DNA of 64,000 nucleotides from Rhodovulum bhavnagarense (GCF_004343505.1 NZ_SLXU01000004.1:124001-188000); one strand, 5' to 3'. Shown: positions 31,546 through 41,235, counted from the first letter of the stretch. Notes: generated by a model not told the origin, from the letters alone. Made by a program: numbers and translations.

Positions 31546-32276
31546 CGGGGGCGGCACCCGCGCTGCGGATCGCCGGCGATCTGCGGCTGGGGACGCAGAC
31601 CTTGTGCCGGGATCTGTTGCTGGAGGTGCCGGGCGGGGGCTGGACCGTCCTGTTGGGCCGGTCCGGCGTGGGCAAGTCCACGCTGGGGCGGCTGATCGCG
31701 GGGCTGGCCACACCGGCGCGCCTGATCGGCGGGATCGCGGCCAGCGACGACCGCCCCCTTGCGGGTCGTGTCGCGGTGATGGCGCAGGGCGATCAGTTGT
31801 TGCCCTGGGCCAATGCCCTGTCCAACGCGACCATCGGTGCGCAGCTGCGGGGCAAGGCCCCCGACCGGGCGCGCGCCCGCACGCTGCTGGCCAGGGCCGG
31901 GCTGAATGGGCTGGAACATCGCCGCCCCGCGCAGCTGTCCGGCGGTCAGCGCCAGCGCGTGGCGCTGGTGCGCACCCTGATCGAGGACAAGCCGGTGGTG
32001 GTGCTGGACGAACCTTTCTCGGCGCTGGACGCAGGCACGCGGGCGGCGATGCAGGACCTTGCCGCGCGGATGCTGGCGGGGCGCACGGTGATCCTGATCA
32101 CCCATGATCCGCTGGAGGCCGCGCGCCTGGCCCATCGCGCCTTTCTGCTGGGGTCCGAGGGCGCGCGGCGGCTGGACCTGCCTGACCGTTCCCCGCCCCG
32201 CCCCATCGACGCGGCCGAGACGCTGGCTGCGCAGGGGGCGTTCTATGGCGCGCTGCTGGGACGGGCCGCGGCATGA
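31542..32276 (+). CDS. thiZ: thiamine-precursor ABC transporter ATPase (ThiZ-like)
   Basis: This 244-residue ABC ATPase has Walker A GRSGVGKST, the signature LSGGQRQRVAL, Walker B VVLDEPFSAL and the H-loop ITHD. MAQGDQLLPWANAL resembles the Q-loop of SsuB/ThiZ-type ATPases. It overlaps thiY and thiX by four bases each (ATGA), a tight operon under the TPP riboswitch. Confidence 0.9.
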   Translation: MTGAAPALRIAGDLRLGTQTLCRDLLLEVPGGGWTVLLGRSGVGKSTLGRLIAGLATPARLIGGIAASDDRPLAGRVAVMAQGDQLLPWANALSNATIGAQLRGKAPDRARARTLLARAGLNGLEHRRPAQLSGGQRQRVALVRTLIEDKPVVVLDEPFSALDAGTRAAMQDLAARMLAGRTVILITHDPLEAARLAHRAFLLGSEGARRLDLPDRSPPRPIDAAETLAAQGAFYGALLGRAAA

Positions 32277-33007
32277 GGGGGCTGTTGCATCTGGGGCTGG
32301 CCGCGGGCGTTGGCCTTGCGCTCTGGCAGGGGATCGTCTGGGCGACGGACCTGCCGCCCTTCATCCTGCCCGGTCCCGACCGCGTCGCGCGGACGATGAT
32401 CGACAGCGCGGCGGTTCTGGCCGGGCAGGCGGGCTTTACCGCGCTGAACCTCGCCGTGGGCATGGCCGCCGGTGTGGCGTTGGGCATCGTCACGGCGCTG
32501 CAGCTTGCGCTTTCGCCCGGGGCGCGGCTGCTGGTGCGGCCGCTTCTGGTCTTTGCCCAGGCGGTGCCGGTCTTTGCGCTGGCGCCGATCATCACGCTAT
32601 GGCTGGGCTATGGCGCGCCCTCCAAGATCGTGATGGTGGCGCTGGTGATCTATTTCCCGGTCACATCGGCGCTGTTCGACGGGCTGATGCGCCTGCCCCC
32701 GGGGCTGGAGGATCTGGCCCAGGCCCTGCAGGCCCGCCCGCTGCGCAAGCTGGTCTTGCTGCAACTGCCCAATGCCCTGCCGGCGCTGGGCTCCGGCCTG
32801 CGGCTGGCGGCGGTCTATGCCCCTTTTGCGGTGGTGGTGGGCGAATGGGTCGGATCGTCTCGCGGGTTGGGCTACCTGATGCTGATGGCCAACGGGCGCG
32901 GGCAGACCGACCTGATGTTTGCTGCGCTGATCGTGCTGGCGGGGATGAGTGTCACCCTGTTCTTCGCCATCGACCGGCTGGCCCGGCGCTGGGGGCGCGA
33001 GGCGTAG
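32273..33007 (+). CDS. thiX: thiamine-precursor ABC transporter permease (ThiX-like)
   Basis: The 244-residue permease has six hydrophobic segments and the docking loop EDLAQALQARPLRKLVLLQLP of binding-protein-dependent permeases. The QAVPVFALAPIITLWLGYG segment is typical of the SsuC/ThiX group. It is the last gene of the riboswitch-controlled operon. Confidence 0.9.
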   Translation: MRGLLHLGLAAGVGLALWQGIVWATDLPPFILPGPDRVARTMIDSAAVLAGQAGFTALNLAVGMAAGVALGIVTALQLALSPGARLLVRPLLVFAQAVPVFALAPIITLWLGYGAPSKIVMVALVIYFPVTSALFDGLMRLPPGLEDLAQALQARPLRKLVLLQLPNALPALGSGLRLAAVYAPFAVVVGEWVGSSRGLGYLMLMANGRGQTDLMFAALIVLAGMSVTLFFAIDRLARRWGREA

Positions 33008-33056
33008 GGCCACCCAGGGGAAAGGGCCGGGGTGTCCCAGTCGGGCCGGGCAGCCT

Positions 33057-33078
33057 TATTTCGAAAAATTAGGAAATA
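33057..33078. promoter_or_regulatory. inverted repeat upstream of the arsenic operon (possible operator)
   Basis: TATTTC-N10-GAAATA is a perfect 6-bp inverted repeat in an AT-rich pocket within GC-rich DNA, about 40 bases before the arsR start. It may belong to the ArsR-controlled promoter. Confidence 0.4.
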
Positions 33079-33094
33079 GGGCTGGCCCGAGGCT

Positions 33095-33118
33095 ATATTT
33101 CGTATATTCTCGAATTAT
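33095..33118. promoter_or_regulatory. candidate ArsR operator overlapping the arsR start
   Basis: ATATTTCG-N8-CGAATTAT is an imperfect palindrome resembling ArsR/SmtB operators (ATTCG..CGAAT type). It runs into the ATG of the regulator gene, a common place for autorepression. Confidence 0.45.
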
Positions 33119-33956
33119 GGAAGATCTGATTCCCTCCCGCCTTGCCACCCTTGGCCATCCGCAACGGCTTGCGATCTTTCGGCTGTTGATGCGGCGCTAC
33201 CCCGACCGTGTGGCCGCGGGCGAGATTGCCGCGGCGCTGGATATCCGGCCCAGCACCCTGTCGGCCTATCTGGGCGCCTTGATGCAGTCCGGGCTGGTCA
33301 CGCAGGACCGCGCGGGGACATCCCGCCGTTACACGGTTGCGCTAGCCCAGGTGCAAGACACCTTCGATTACCTCTTTCTCGATTGCTGCCGCGGGCGCAC
33401 CGACATCTGCGCGCCCACAGCCCCCCATCCCCAACCAGGACCCGCCGCCATGCCTGACCGAAAATACAACGTGCTCTTCATCTGCACCGGCAACTCCGCC
33501 CGCTCGATCTTTGCCGAATCCATCCTGCGCGACTGGGCCGACGACCGGTTCACCGCCTATTCCGCCGGGACCAAACCCTATTCGGAACTCAACCCCTTTG
33601 CCGTGCAGGTGCTGCAAGACAAGGGCCACGATACCGCCGCCCTGCGCGCCAAGAACGTGGCCGAGTTCCAGGGCGCGGATGCGCCGGTTATGGATTTCGT
33701 CTTTACCGTCTGCGACCAGGCCGCGAACGAGGAATGCCCGCCCTGGCCAGGCCAGCCGATCAGCGCCCATTGGGGCGTGCCCGACCCGGTCAAGGCCGAG
33801 GGCAGCGATGCCGAGAAAAGCCTTGCCTTCCAGCACGCCTATGGCGCGCTGAAAAACCGGATCAAGGCCTTTGCCGCGCTGCCTTTCGACCAATTGGACC
33901 GCATCGCCCTGCAAAGGGCGGTCGACGACATCGCTTCGGTCGAGGAGCAGGCATGA
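33117..33956 (+). CDS. ArsR-type repressor fused to low-molecular-weight arsenate reductase
   Basis: The 279-residue protein joins two domains. Residues about 1-105 are an ArsR winged helix ([36 protein letters not shown]) with a C-terminal CC-x6-C cluster ([10 protein letters not shown]) that probably binds arsenite. Residues about 117-279 are a low-molecular-weight phosphatase/arsenate reductase with CTGNSARS, nucleophile Cys123. It would sense As(III) and reduce As(V) in one polypeptide. The gene overlaps the GAPDH gene by ATGA and heads an arsenic operon. The fusion is within one uninterrupted frame, so it is not an assembly artefact of a missed stop. Confidence 0.9.
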   Translation: MEDLIPSRLATLGHPQRLAIFRLLMRRYPDRVAAGEIAAALDIRPSTLSAYLGALMQSGLVTQDRAGTSRRYTVALAQVQDTFDYLFLDCCRGRTDICAPTAPHPQPGPAAMPDRKYNVLFICTGNSARSIFAESILRDWADDRFTAYSAGTKPYSELNPFAVQVLQDKGHDTAALRAKNVAEFQGADAPVMDFVFTVCDQAANEECPPWPGQPISAHWGVPDPVKAEGSDAEKSLAFQHAYGALKNRIKAFAALPFDQLDRIALQRAVDDIASVEEQA

Positions 33957-34951
33957 CCACCTATGCGCTGAACGGCCTGGGCCGCATCGGAAAACTGGCG
34001 CTGAAACCCCTGCTGGAACGCGGCGCCGACATTGCCTGGATCAACGACGCGGTGGGCGACCCCGAGATGCATGCGCATCTGCTGGAATTCGACACGGTAC
34101 ACGGGCGCTGGGACGCCGCGTTTTCCCATGATGCGGACAGCATCACCATCGACGGGGTGCGCCTGCCCGTGCATGGCGCATCCCGGATCGAGGATCTGCC
34201 GCTGGACGGTGTCGACGTGGTGATCGACTGCACCGGCTATTTCAAGACCGAGGCCCGGATCGCCCCCTATTTCGCGGCCGGCGTGAAAAAGGTCGTCGTC
34301 TCCGCCCCGGTCAAGGACGGGGATGCGGCCAACATCGTCTATGGCATCAACCACGACATCTACGATCCCGCCCGGCACCGGATCGTCACCGCGGCCAGTT
34401 GCACCACCAACTGCCTGGCGCCGGTGGTCAAGGTCATCCACGAGGGGCTGGGGATCGAACACGGGGTCATCACCACGATCCACGACGTGACCAACACCCA
34501 GACCATCGTCGACCGCCCCGCCAAGGACCTGCGCCGGGCAAGGTCTGCGCTGAACTCGTTGATCCCCACCACCACGGGCAGCGCCACGGCGATCACGTTG
34601 ATCTACCCCGAATTGAAGGGCAAGCTGAACGGCCACGCGGTGCGGGTGCCGCTGCTGAACGGCTCGCTCACCGATTGCGTGTTCGAGGTGGCGCGAAAGA
34701 CCACCGCAGAGGAAGTCAACGCGCTGCTGAAATCCGCCGCCGAGGGACCGCTAAGGGGCATCCTGGGTTACGAGGAACGGCCGCTGGTCAGCGCGGACTA
34801 TGTGAACGACGCACGCTCGGGTATCGTCGATGCACCGTCGACCATGGTGGTGGATGGCACTCAGGTAAAGATCTACGCCTGGTACGACAACGAGATGGGC
34901 TATGCCCACCGGCTGGTGGATGTGGCGTTCATGGTAGGGGACAGCCTGTGA
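33953..34951 (+). CDS. glyceraldehyde-3-phosphate dehydrogenase of the ArsJ pathway
   Basis: This 332-residue GAPDH has an NAD-binding start ([15 protein letters not shown]) and the active-site [10 protein letters not shown] with Cys150. Next to arsJ, this type uses arsenate in place of phosphate to make 1-arseno-3-phosphoglycerate, which ArsJ exports. It overlaps the ArsR-reductase fusion (ATGA) and arsJ (GTGA). Glycolytic GAPDHs usually sit with pgk or fba, which are absent here. Confidence 0.92.
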   Translation: MTTYALNGLGRIGKLALKPLLERGADIAWINDAVGDPEMHAHLLEFDTVHGRWDAAFSHDADSITIDGVRLPVHGASRIEDLPLDGVDVVIDCTGYFKTEARIAPYFAAGVKKVVVSAPVKDGDAANIVYGINHDIYDPARHRIVTAASCTTNCLAPVVKVIHEGLGIEHGVITTIHDVTNTQTIVDRPAKDLRRARSALNSLIPTTTGSATAITLIYPELKGKLNGHAVRVPLLNGSLTDCVFEVARKTTAEEVNALLKSAAEGPLRGILGYEERPLVSADYVNDARSGIVDAPSTMVVDGTQVKIYAWYDNEMGYAHRLVDVAFMVGDSL

Positions 34952-36207
34952 TCCACCGCCCCGAGGGACTGTCGGCCTATATCGCCGTCACCGCCGCCTA
35001 TTGGGCCTTCATGCTGACCGACGGCGCCCTGCGCATGCTGGTGCTGCTTCATTTCCACACGCTGGGATTCAGCCCAATCCAGTTGGCCTATCTCTTCGTC
35101 CTTTATGAAATCGCGGGGATGGTCACGAACCTGTCCGCGGGGTGGCTGGCCGCACGGTTCGGGTTGACCTCGACCCTGTATGCCGGGCTGGGGATACAGG
35201 TCGCCGCCCTTGTCGCGCTGGCCTTCCTGAACCCCGACTGGGCTATTGGGCTGTCGGTGGCCTATGTGATGGCGGTGCAGGGCGCCTCTGGCGTGGCCAA
35301 GGACCTGGCCAAGATGTCGTCCAAGTCGGCGGTCAAGCTGCTGGCCCCGAAAGAGGACGGGGGCCTGTTTCGCTGGGTCGCGGTGCTGACCGGGTCCAAG
35401 AACGCGGTCAAGGGCGTGGGCTTTCTGCTGGGTGCCGCGCTGCTGGCCACGCTGGGATTCACCTGGGCGGTGCTGGTGATGGCGGCGGTGCTGGCCGTGA
35501 TCCTGGTGGCAGTGCTGGTCGCCATGCCGCCGGGCCTGCCCCGGGGGCGCAAGGGTGCGAAATTCTCTGAGGTCTTTTCCAAGTCGGCCAACGTGAACTG
35601 GCTGTCGGCGGCGCGCGTGTTCCTGTTCGGGGCGCGCGACGTGTGGTTCGTCGTCGGCATCCCGATCTATTTCTATGCCGTGCTGTCGGACGGGTCCGAG
35701 GCCGGCAACCGCGCGGCCTTCTTCCTGATCGGCAGCTTCATGGCGGTCTGGATCATCCTTTACGGCGTCGTTCAAGCCAATGCGCCGCGCCTGCTGCGCG
35801 CGAAATCCCGCCCCGAGGCCGAGCTGGTCGGTGCTGCCCGCCGCTGGGCGCTGATGCTACTGGCGGTACCCGCGGCACTGTCATTGGCCACGTTTCTGGC
35901 CGATGGCCGGGCGCCCTGGTTGACGGTGATGCTGGTCGCGGGGCTATTGGCGTTCGGTGCGATCTTCGCGGTGAACTCGGCGCTTCATTCCTACCTGATC
36001 CTTGCCTTTACCCGCGAGGAACGGGTGACCATGGATGTCGGGTTCTATTACATGGCGAACGCGGGCGGACGGTTGATCGGCACGGTCCTGTCGGGACTGA
36101 CCTACCAGGTTGGCGGGCTGGCGCTGACGCTGGGCACGGCTGCCGCGATGGTCGCGGTTTCGGCGCTGGCGTCCGGGCGGCTGAGCGTCGCGCCCCGCCC
36201 GGCCTGA
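34948..36207 (+). CDS. arsJ: organoarsenical exporter ArsJ (MFS)
   Basis: The 419-residue MFS protein has about twelve hydrophobic segments. The ArsJ pattern [19 protein letters not shown] is near residue 26, and [16 protein letters not shown] lies around residue 115. It exports 1-arseno-3-phosphoglycerate, which breaks down to arsenate outside the cytoplasm. It starts with GTG inside the GAPDH stop, so the enzyme and exporter are made in step. Confidence 0.93.
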   Translation: MIHRPEGLSAYIAVTAAYWAFMLTDGALRMLVLLHFHTLGFSPIQLAYLFVLYEIAGMVTNLSAGWLAARFGLTSTLYAGLGIQVAALVALAFLNPDWAIGLSVAYVMAVQGASGVAKDLAKMSSKSAVKLLAPKEDGGLFRWVAVLTGSKNAVKGVGFLLGAALLATLGFTWAVLVMAAVLAVILVAVLVAMPPGLPRGRKGAKFSEVFSKSANVNWLSAARVFLFGARDVWFVVGIPIYFYAVLSDGSEAGNRAAFFLIGSFMAVWIILYGVVQANAPRLLRAKSRPEAELVGAARRWALMLLAVPAALSLATFLADGRAPWLTVMLVAGLLAFGAIFAVNSALHSYLILAFTREERVTMDVGFYYMANAGGRLIGTVLSGLTYQVGGLALTLGTAAAMVAVSALASGRLSVAPRPA

Positions 36208-36278
36208 GCCCTGCCCGATTGCCGTGCCACCGGGCCTGTGCTAGGCGCAGGAAACGGCAATGGGGATGGCAGGCGGGC

Positions 36279-37034
36279 ATGGGCTGGCGTGGCTATATCG
36301 ACGCCCCCCACGGGGTGGTCTTTTTCTGGTCGCAAAAGGCGGCCTGCACCACGCTGTTCGGTTTTCTTGCCGACAACATGGACCCGCGCCCGACCCGCAA
36401 ACAGCATTTCCACCTCGAAAGCAAAGGCAGCCGGAAATGCCTTGAGGCAATCGAGGCAGAGGGCCACCGCGCGGTGATCCTGGCGCGGCATCCCGTGACA
36501 CGCTGTATCAGCGCCTATTTCAACAAGTTCTGCCAGTATCGCGGCAAGTCCCTGCGCCATCGTGACGACCTTGAACCGTTCGCCCGCGACCTGCACGATC
36601 ATTTCTGCGCGATGCGCGGGCACAAGACCGACGATAACATCCTGACCTTCGAGGATTTCCTGGATACCGTCGCAGACCTGCACGCGACCCGGCCAAAGCC
36701 GCACCTGCCGATCAACGGCCATTGGGATACGCAGGTGCCGGCGCATCTTGTACAGGCGGGCTTTGCCTATGACGAGGTGATCCGGGTCGAGACGCTTGAT
36801 CGTGACATGCCCGCGCTGGCAGAGCGGCTTTGCATGCGCTGGACCCCCCGGACGATGAACCGCACAAGGGTCGCGGAAACCCCGACCAAGGGATATCTCG
36901 GCACCCTGCCCGCGCGAGAGGTTGCCGCGTATCCCTTTGGATACGCCAATTTCATCACGCCCGACACTCTCGCGCGGATCGGAGAAATCTACGAGGTGGA
37001 TTTCACGATGTTCGGCTACCAGCCCACGCCTTGA
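36279..37034 (+). CDS. sulfotransferase-like family protein
   Basis: The 251-residue protein has a 5'-PSB-like start, VVFFWSQKAACTTLFGFLADN (about 10-30), and a later ILARHPVTRCISAYFNKF segment that resembles the 3'-phosphate-binding R..P..R..S motif of PAPS sulfotransferases. A membrane-bound carbohydrate sulfotransferase family (Sulfotransfer_2 type) is the best guess. The acceptor is unknown. It sits alone, 71 bases after arsJ and convergent with rpoN. There is no clear signal peptide. Confidence 0.65.
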   Translation: MGWRGYIDAPHGVVFFWSQKAACTTLFGFLADNMDPRPTRKQHFHLESKGSRKCLEAIEAEGHRAVILARHPVTRCISAYFNKFCQYRGKSLRHRDDLEPFARDLHDHFCAMRGHKTDDNILTFEDFLDTVADLHATRPKPHLPINGHWDTQVPAHLVQAGFAYDEVIRVETLDRDMPALAERLCMRWTPRTMNRTRVAETPTKGYLGTLPAREVAAYPFGYANFITPDTLARIGEIYEVDFTMFGYQPTP

Positions 37035-37045
37035 GCGGGTCAGGC

Positions 37046-38347
37046 TCAGACCCCGACACAGTCGCGCTGACGCCGGTCGTAAGAGGACGGGATACCCAGT
37101 AACTCGCGATATTTCGCAACCGTCCTGCGGGCCAGCGGAAAACCCGCGCCCTTGGCCTGGCTGGCGATCGCGGCATCGCTGAGGGGATGCGTGCCATCCT
37201 CGCCGCGCACGATGTCCCGAACCAACGCGATAACCGCGTCCTGCGACGGGCCGACCTCGCCCGTGCCCGGCGTGAAGGCCCTGCTGAAGAACGCGCGCAA
37301 GGGCAGCGTGCCACGCGGTGTTTCGATCAGCCGCCCCGCCACGGCGCGACTGATGGTGCTGGGGTGCAACTCCATCTCGTCGGCCAGGTCCTGGGTGGTC
37401 AGCGGACGCAGATGCGCCTGACCCTGCTCAAGGAACGCCTCTTGCCGGCGCACCAGCGCGGCCGCCGCGCGCAACAGCGTGGCCTGCCGCCGTTCCACCG
37501 TGCGGCACAGCCAGCGCGCGCGCGACAGCGCCCGGTTGGAAAAGTCGCGCGCCGCGGCATTGTCCCGGCTGTCAGGGGCGGCGCGCACACTGATGGCGGG
37601 CATCGTCGACCGGTTCAGTTCGACCTGCCATCCGCCATCCCCGCGGGTCACCCGCAAGTCGGGTGGCAGGATCGGGGCGGGATCGGCGGCAAAGGCCAAT
37701 CCCGGTTTGGGGTCGAGGCCGCGAATGGCGCGCAGCGCGTTGCGCACATCGTCGGGCGTGCCGTCACACAGATCCGCGAGTTCGGCAATACGCCCCTCGG
37801 CAATCATCGCGAGGTTATCCAGCACGACCGAAAGTTCCCAGGTGAAAAGCCCGCCATCCTCGGCCTGAAGCTTCAGGCACTCGGCCAGGTCGCGCGCGAA
37901 AAGCCCCGCCGGTTCGAATTGTTGCAGCCTGTCCAGCACGGCCTCGGCCACGCTCAACGGTACGCAGGCAGTGGCGGCCACCGCCTCTATCGGCTGACCA
38001 AGCCAGCCGGTGGGTTCCAGCACCTCGGCAAAGGCAAATGCCACCCTGCGCGCGGCGGGGCTGGAAAAGGCAAGGGCGATCTGGCGGGCAACATGTTCGT
38101 GAAGACTGGGCTTGCCGCTTTCCAGCGCGGCAACCGGGTCGCGGTCAAACGCGCGGGCAGCCGCCGCCGAGGGCAATTCGGGCAGAGGTTCGGGCAGGGC
38201 CACGTCCAGGCAGGGATTCGAAAGCGCCTCTTCGGCAAGATGCGCGGCCAGGTCGAGATTGCTCATTTGCAGGATCTTGAGCGAGGCCTGCATCCTTTCG
38301 GTCATGGCCAGACCCTGCGTCTGGCGTTGGGTGAGCATCATCTCCAT
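37046..38347 (-). CDS. rpoN: RNA polymerase sigma-54 factor
   Basis: This 433-residue sigma-54 has a glutamine-rich region I (LTQRQTQGLAMTERMQASLKILQMSN), a core-binding region, a helix-turn-helix near LADEMELHPSTISRAVAGRLI, and the RpoN box ARRTVAKYRE at about 406-415. It is shorter than enteric RpoN because the acidic region II is nearly absent, as in R. capsulatus. It is the last gene of the nif-linked iscA-nifU-nifV-nifW-rpoN run, 115 bases after nifW. NifA-dependent transcription of that unit would raise RpoN during nitrogen fixation. Confidence 0.95.
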   Translation of the reverse strand: MEMMLTQRQTQGLAMTERMQASLKILQMSNLDLAAHLAEEALSNPCLDVALPEPLPELPSAAAARAFDRDPVAALESGKPSLHEHVARQIALAFSSPAARRVAFAFAEVLEPTGWLGQPIEAVAATACVPLSVAEAVLDRLQQFEPAGLFARDLAECLKLQAEDGGLFTWELSVVLDNLAMIAEGRIAELADLCDGTPDDVRNALRAIRGLDPKPGLAFAADPAPILPPDLRVTRGDGGWQVELNRSTMPAISVRAAPDSRDNAAARDFSNRALSRARWLCRTVERRQATLLRAAAALVRRQEAFLEQGQAHLRPLTTQDLADEMELHPSTISRAVAGRLIETPRGTLPLRAFFSRAFTPGTGEVGPSQDAVIALVRDIVRGEDGTHPLSDAAIASQAKGAGFPLARRTVAKYRELLGIPSSYDRRQRDCVGV

Positions 38348-38462
38348 GGCATCAGCCTAGCATGAACCGACCGCGATCGCGGGAATATTGTGCCGCGCCC
38401 CCGGCCCGTTGACCACCCGCCCCTGCCGTATCGATGCAAAGGCGCGGAGCGGCCGGCGGCAG

Positions 38463-38795
38463 TCATCGGGAAATCGGCAAAAGCCCCTCCAACGGCACAA
38501 TGTTTCCTCGCGACCGGGCGTAGATCTTGAGCGCCTTCTGCTGGCGCGGCGACGAATTGACGAAATCCTGATGCGCGCGGCAAAGCGCCTTTTGCGCCTC
38601 GGCGCGAATGGCCTCCTCGTCAAGGGCGCCCAGATCGACCTTGGCCAGGTAGTCGCCCATCCGTTTCATGACGTGCAACCGGGCACGATTCAGAACAGAG
38701 GGGTCATAATCGAGGTCGAGAAAGGCAAACATGTCCTCGGCCGACGAAAGGGCGCGCATCTGGTCCAGCACGCCGGGGCGGGTTGCGTTGGTCAT
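38463..38795 (-). CDS. nifW: nitrogenase-stabilizing/protective protein NifW
   Basis: The 110-residue protein matches NifW, which associates with MoFe protein and protects it or helps homocitrate insertion. The pattern [17 protein letters not shown] followed by [15 protein letters not shown] is characteristic. Its ATG overlaps the nifV stop (ATGA at 38792-38795). Confidence 0.92.
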   Translation of the reverse strand: MTNATRPGVLDQMRALSSAEDMFAFLDLDYDPSVLNRARLHVMKRMGDYLAKVDLGALDEEAIRAEAQKALCRAHQDFVNSSPRQQKALKIYARSRGNIVPLEGLLPISR

Positions 38796-39982
38796 GGCAG
38801 GCTCCGTTCCTGGGGGTCGCAGGGCGCGGGCCGAAGGGCAAGCGCCCCGGCCCGCGCGGCAAGAATGGCAAGATCGGCAGGGGTCGCGGGGCGTTTCCAC
38901 TGCCCGGCCCAGTCGCGCAAGAGCGGCAACACGGCGCGCGCGCTGTCGGGATCGGAAGGCAGGCCCGCATCGGCCAGCGCAGCCCTGAGCGCAGCAAGGC
39001 CCGAATGCTTGCCCAACACGATCTGGCGGGACCGACCAAACCGCGCGGGGCTGAGCGCGGGCGCCTCGTAGGTGGCCGGGTCCTTCATCAGCCCGTCAAC
39101 ATGGATGCCGGATTCATGAGCAAAGACATTTCGTCCGACAATGGGTCGGCCAAGGCAAAGCTGTCGCCCCGAGGCACGCGCGACAAGATCGGACAGCGCA
39201 CAGAGCCGATCCAGCGCGACGCCGGTCGGGCGGCCCTGAACGGCCAGCGCGGCAACGACCTGTTCCAGCGCGGCGTTGCCGGCGCGTTCGCCCAGCCCGT
39301 TGACGGTGACCGACAGGTGGGTTGCCCCCGCGCGGGCCGCAGCCAGCGTGTTGGCAGTGGCAAGGCCCAGATCGTCATGGGCATGGAATTCCAGCGGCAG
39401 CGGCCCACCAGCCAGCGGCGCAACAAGCGCGATCGTTGCAAACGGGTCCATCAGGCCCAGCGTGTCGGCCAGGCGCAGACGGATCGCCCCCGCCCCGGCC
39501 GCGGTCTCTGCGATCCGGGCAAGAAAGCCGGGATCGGCGCGCGAGGCATCCTCTGCCCCCACCGAGACTGCGAACCCCGCGTCACCGGCCAACCGAACCA
39601 GTCGGTCCAGCTCGTCCAGTGCCCAGTCGCGCGTCTTGCCCAGCTTGGCGGCCAGTTGTCGGTCCGAGGCAGGCACGGTCAGGTGAACGCGGCCCAGGCC
39701 GGTCAGCACCGCCAGATCGAGGTCGCCCTCGCGCAGGCGGCACCAGGCCACGCCCGCAGCCCGCGAAAGGCTTGCCGCGGCCTCGCGGATCGCCTGAACC
39801 TCGGCCATCCCCATCGCGGGCACGCCGAGTTCCACCTCGTCCACCCCGGCCGCATCCAGGGCCACGGCGATCGCAACCTTTTCCGCAACCGAAAAGGCAA
39901 CGCCCGCGGCTTGTTCGCCATCGCGCAAGGTGGTGTCGCAGATCGCGGGCGCGAAGGCGTCCGCAATAACGGGGACGGTCAT
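38792..39982 (-). CDS. nifV: homocitrate synthase
   Basis: This 396-residue enzyme condenses acetyl-CoA with 2-oxoglutarate to homocitrate, the organic ligand of FeMo-co. It has [17 protein letters not shown] (metal and substrate site), [14 protein letters not shown] and [12 protein letters not shown], the family signatures, with HESGIHVDG further on. It overlaps nifU and nifW by four bases each, so the three are translationally coupled. Confidence 0.96.
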   Translation of the reverse strand: MTVPVIADAFAPAICDTTLRDGEQAAGVAFSVAEKVAIAVALDAAGVDEVELGVPAMGMAEVQAIREAAASLSRAAGVAWCRLREGDLDLAVLTGLGRVHLTVPASDRQLAAKLGKTRDWALDELDRLVRLAGDAGFAVSVGAEDASRADPGFLARIAETAAGAGAIRLRLADTLGLMDPFATIALVAPLAGGPLPLEFHAHDDLGLATANTLAAARAGATHLSVTVNGLGERAGNAALEQVVAALAVQGRPTGVALDRLCALSDLVARASGRQLCLGRPIVGRNVFAHESGIHVDGLMKDPATYEAPALSPARFGRSRQIVLGKHSGLAALRAALADAGLPSDPDSARAVLPLLRDWAGQWKRPATPADLAILAARAGALALRPAPCDPQERSLP

Positions 39983-40701
39983 GGCCTGTCTCCGCTGCGG
40001 GCAGGAACGGGAACGACGAGAACGGCGCGCCCCAGCGCATCGGCCAGCCGCTTTTGCAGCCCGCCCAGCGTCAGGCCCGCCAGCTGGCAACCTGAACAGC
40101 TGCCCTTGAGCAAGACACGCACGCGGGGCCCGATGATATCGACCAGTTCCACATCGCCACCATCAGCTTGGAATTGCGGACGCATCCGGGCCAGGACGGC
40201 CCTCGCGGCGGCGGTTTCCTCGTCGGAATCAAGGCAGCGCGTCGAGGCGGGCAAAGGCCGGGGCGCGGTAGGGGTCAGAGGCGCGATGGCCAGCGGCACC
40301 GCGGCCCGGTTGCCCTTTGCCGCACGAAAAGCCGGCGGCTGGGCGTAATCCCCAAGCGCGGCGGCCAGCGCATCGGCGGCCACCCGTGCCGACGATCGCT
40401 CTGACTCGGGCAGGCCGCCCAACAAGGTCTCGACCTGCGCGGCAGTGATCGCGCGGGCCTCGGCCAAGGTCTTGCCGATCACGCATTCGCTCAGCGCAGA
40501 GGCGGCGGCGATATCGGGGCCGCTGCCCGTGGACTGAAAGCGTGCGGCCGCCACGATACCGCTCTCGATACGAAGCATCAGCCGCAGCGCATCCCCCGTG
40601 CGCACCGATCCCGCCTGGCCCAGGGCATTGGCATCCTCAAGGAGGCCACGGTTGCGGGGATTGAGGAAATGGTCGGTCAGGGTCGGGGAATAATCCAGCA
40701 T
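39979..40701 (-). CDS. nifU: NifU-like protein with cysteine-less scaffold domain and Nfu domain
   Basis: The 240-residue protein aligns along its first 125 residues with the IscU-type scaffold of NifU ([30 protein letters not shown]). All three cluster-ligand cysteines are replaced: Thr35, Ser60 and Ser104. The central [2Fe-2S] domain of full-length NifU is absent. The C-terminal Nfu domain keeps its CSGC pair (Cys202, Cys205). It probably carries clusters on the Nfu part, with the N-domain kept for protein contacts, for example with NifS or IscA. It lies between iscA and nifV. Known rhodobacterial nifU copies near rpoN are short like this; whether they share the Cys loss I cannot check here. 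Confidence 0.88.
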   Translation of the reverse strand: MLDYSPTLTDHFLNPRNRGLLEDANALGQAGSVRTGDALRLMLRIESGIVAAARFQSTGSGPDIAAASALSECVIGKTLAEARAITAAQVETLLGGLPESERSSARVAADALAAALGDYAQPPAFRAAKGNRAAVPLAIAPLTPTAPRPLPASTRCLDSDEETAAARAVLARMRPQFQADGGDVELVDIIGPRVRVLLKGSCSGCQLAGLTLGGLQKRLADALGRAVLVVPVPARSGDRP

Positions 40702-40710
40702 CTTGGCCCC

Positions 40711-41031
40711 TCAGCAAAAGGATTTGCCGCAACCGCAGCCCGCCGCGGCATTGGGGTTGTCAAAGACGAAACCGGACCCTTCCAGCCCGTTGACGAAATC
40801 GATGGTCGTGCCGACGAGATAGCCCTGGCTTTCAGGATCGATCAGGACAGTGACGCCCTCGGCCTCGACCACGGCATCGCCATCCTCACGGCTGAGTTCC
40901 AGCGCCATGGCGTATTGCAGACCGGCGCAGCCACCCGATTGCACCATCAGGCGCAACCCGGCAATCGGTTGCCCCGCCCCCTCTATCGCGGTGGCCATCG
41001 CGTCGCGTGCGGCTTGGGTGATCTGGATCAT
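40711..41031 (-). CDS. nif-linked IscA/HesB iron-sulfur assembly protein
   Basis: The 106-residue A-type carrier has the three family cysteines: one in SGGCAGLQY and two in the CGCGKSFC tail. It would receive or deliver Fe-S clusters for nitrogenase proteins. It is the first gene of the operon. A sigma-54 promoter lies 41 bases upstream, and nifU follows after 9 bases. Confidence 0.93.
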   Translation of the reverse strand: MIQITQAARDAMATAIEGAGQPIAGLRLMVQSGGCAGLQYAMALELSREDGDAVVEAEGVTVLIDPESQGYLVGTTIDFVNGLEGSGFVFDNPNAAAGCGCGKSFC

Positions 41032-41072
41032 CGGCGTCTCCTGTCGGTTCGAGCATCCCTCGCAAGAAGGAA

Positions 41073-41087
41073 GCACAAGGCGTGCCA
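41073..41087 (-). promoter_or_regulatory. sigma-54 promoter of the iscA-nifU-nifV-nifW-rpoN operon
   Basis: On the minus strand: TGGCACG-CCTT-GTGC, with GG and GC at the right 10-base spacing for -24/-12. It sits 42 bases before the iscA start. Confidence 0.85.
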
Positions 41088-41143
41088 AGAAAATGACCCG
41101 GGTTTTTCAGCCTGTTTGCCCATGGCACTGGAAGAGTGTCACG

Positions 41144-41235
41144 ATTGTCGGACGGCGCATTGGCGGGTTTGCGACACAAAGCGCCCTGGCGGGCGCTGGC
41201 CTCCGGCGGGGGTATTTCACCCAAGAAGAAGGGGG
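41144..41235. repeat. duplicated upstream block, iscA copy, including repeat R3
   Basis: About 90 bases here closely match 45507-45597 upstream of nifE. Both begin ATTGTCGG, have TGGC[G/A]GGTTTGCGACA 17 bases on, continue with the hairpin GCGCCC-tggc-GGGCGC, and end GGGGGTATTT..CCAAGAAGAAG. The copies lie at the same distance (about 57 bases) from the -24 element. Confidence 0.85.
41161..41176. promoter_or_regulatory. NifA upstream-activator-like site (TGG-N10-ACA) before iscA
   Basis: TGG-CGGGTTTGCG-ACA differs from the TGT-N10-ACA consensus at one base. It lies 74 bases from the -24 element, the same as in the nifE copy. No exact TGT-N10-ACA was found in this gap. Confidence 0.55.

Noticed and set aside
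35643-36278. N-terminal extension of the sulfotransferase-like gene
   Set aside because: It overlaps arsJ in another frame. The family start motif begins right after the ATG at 36279.
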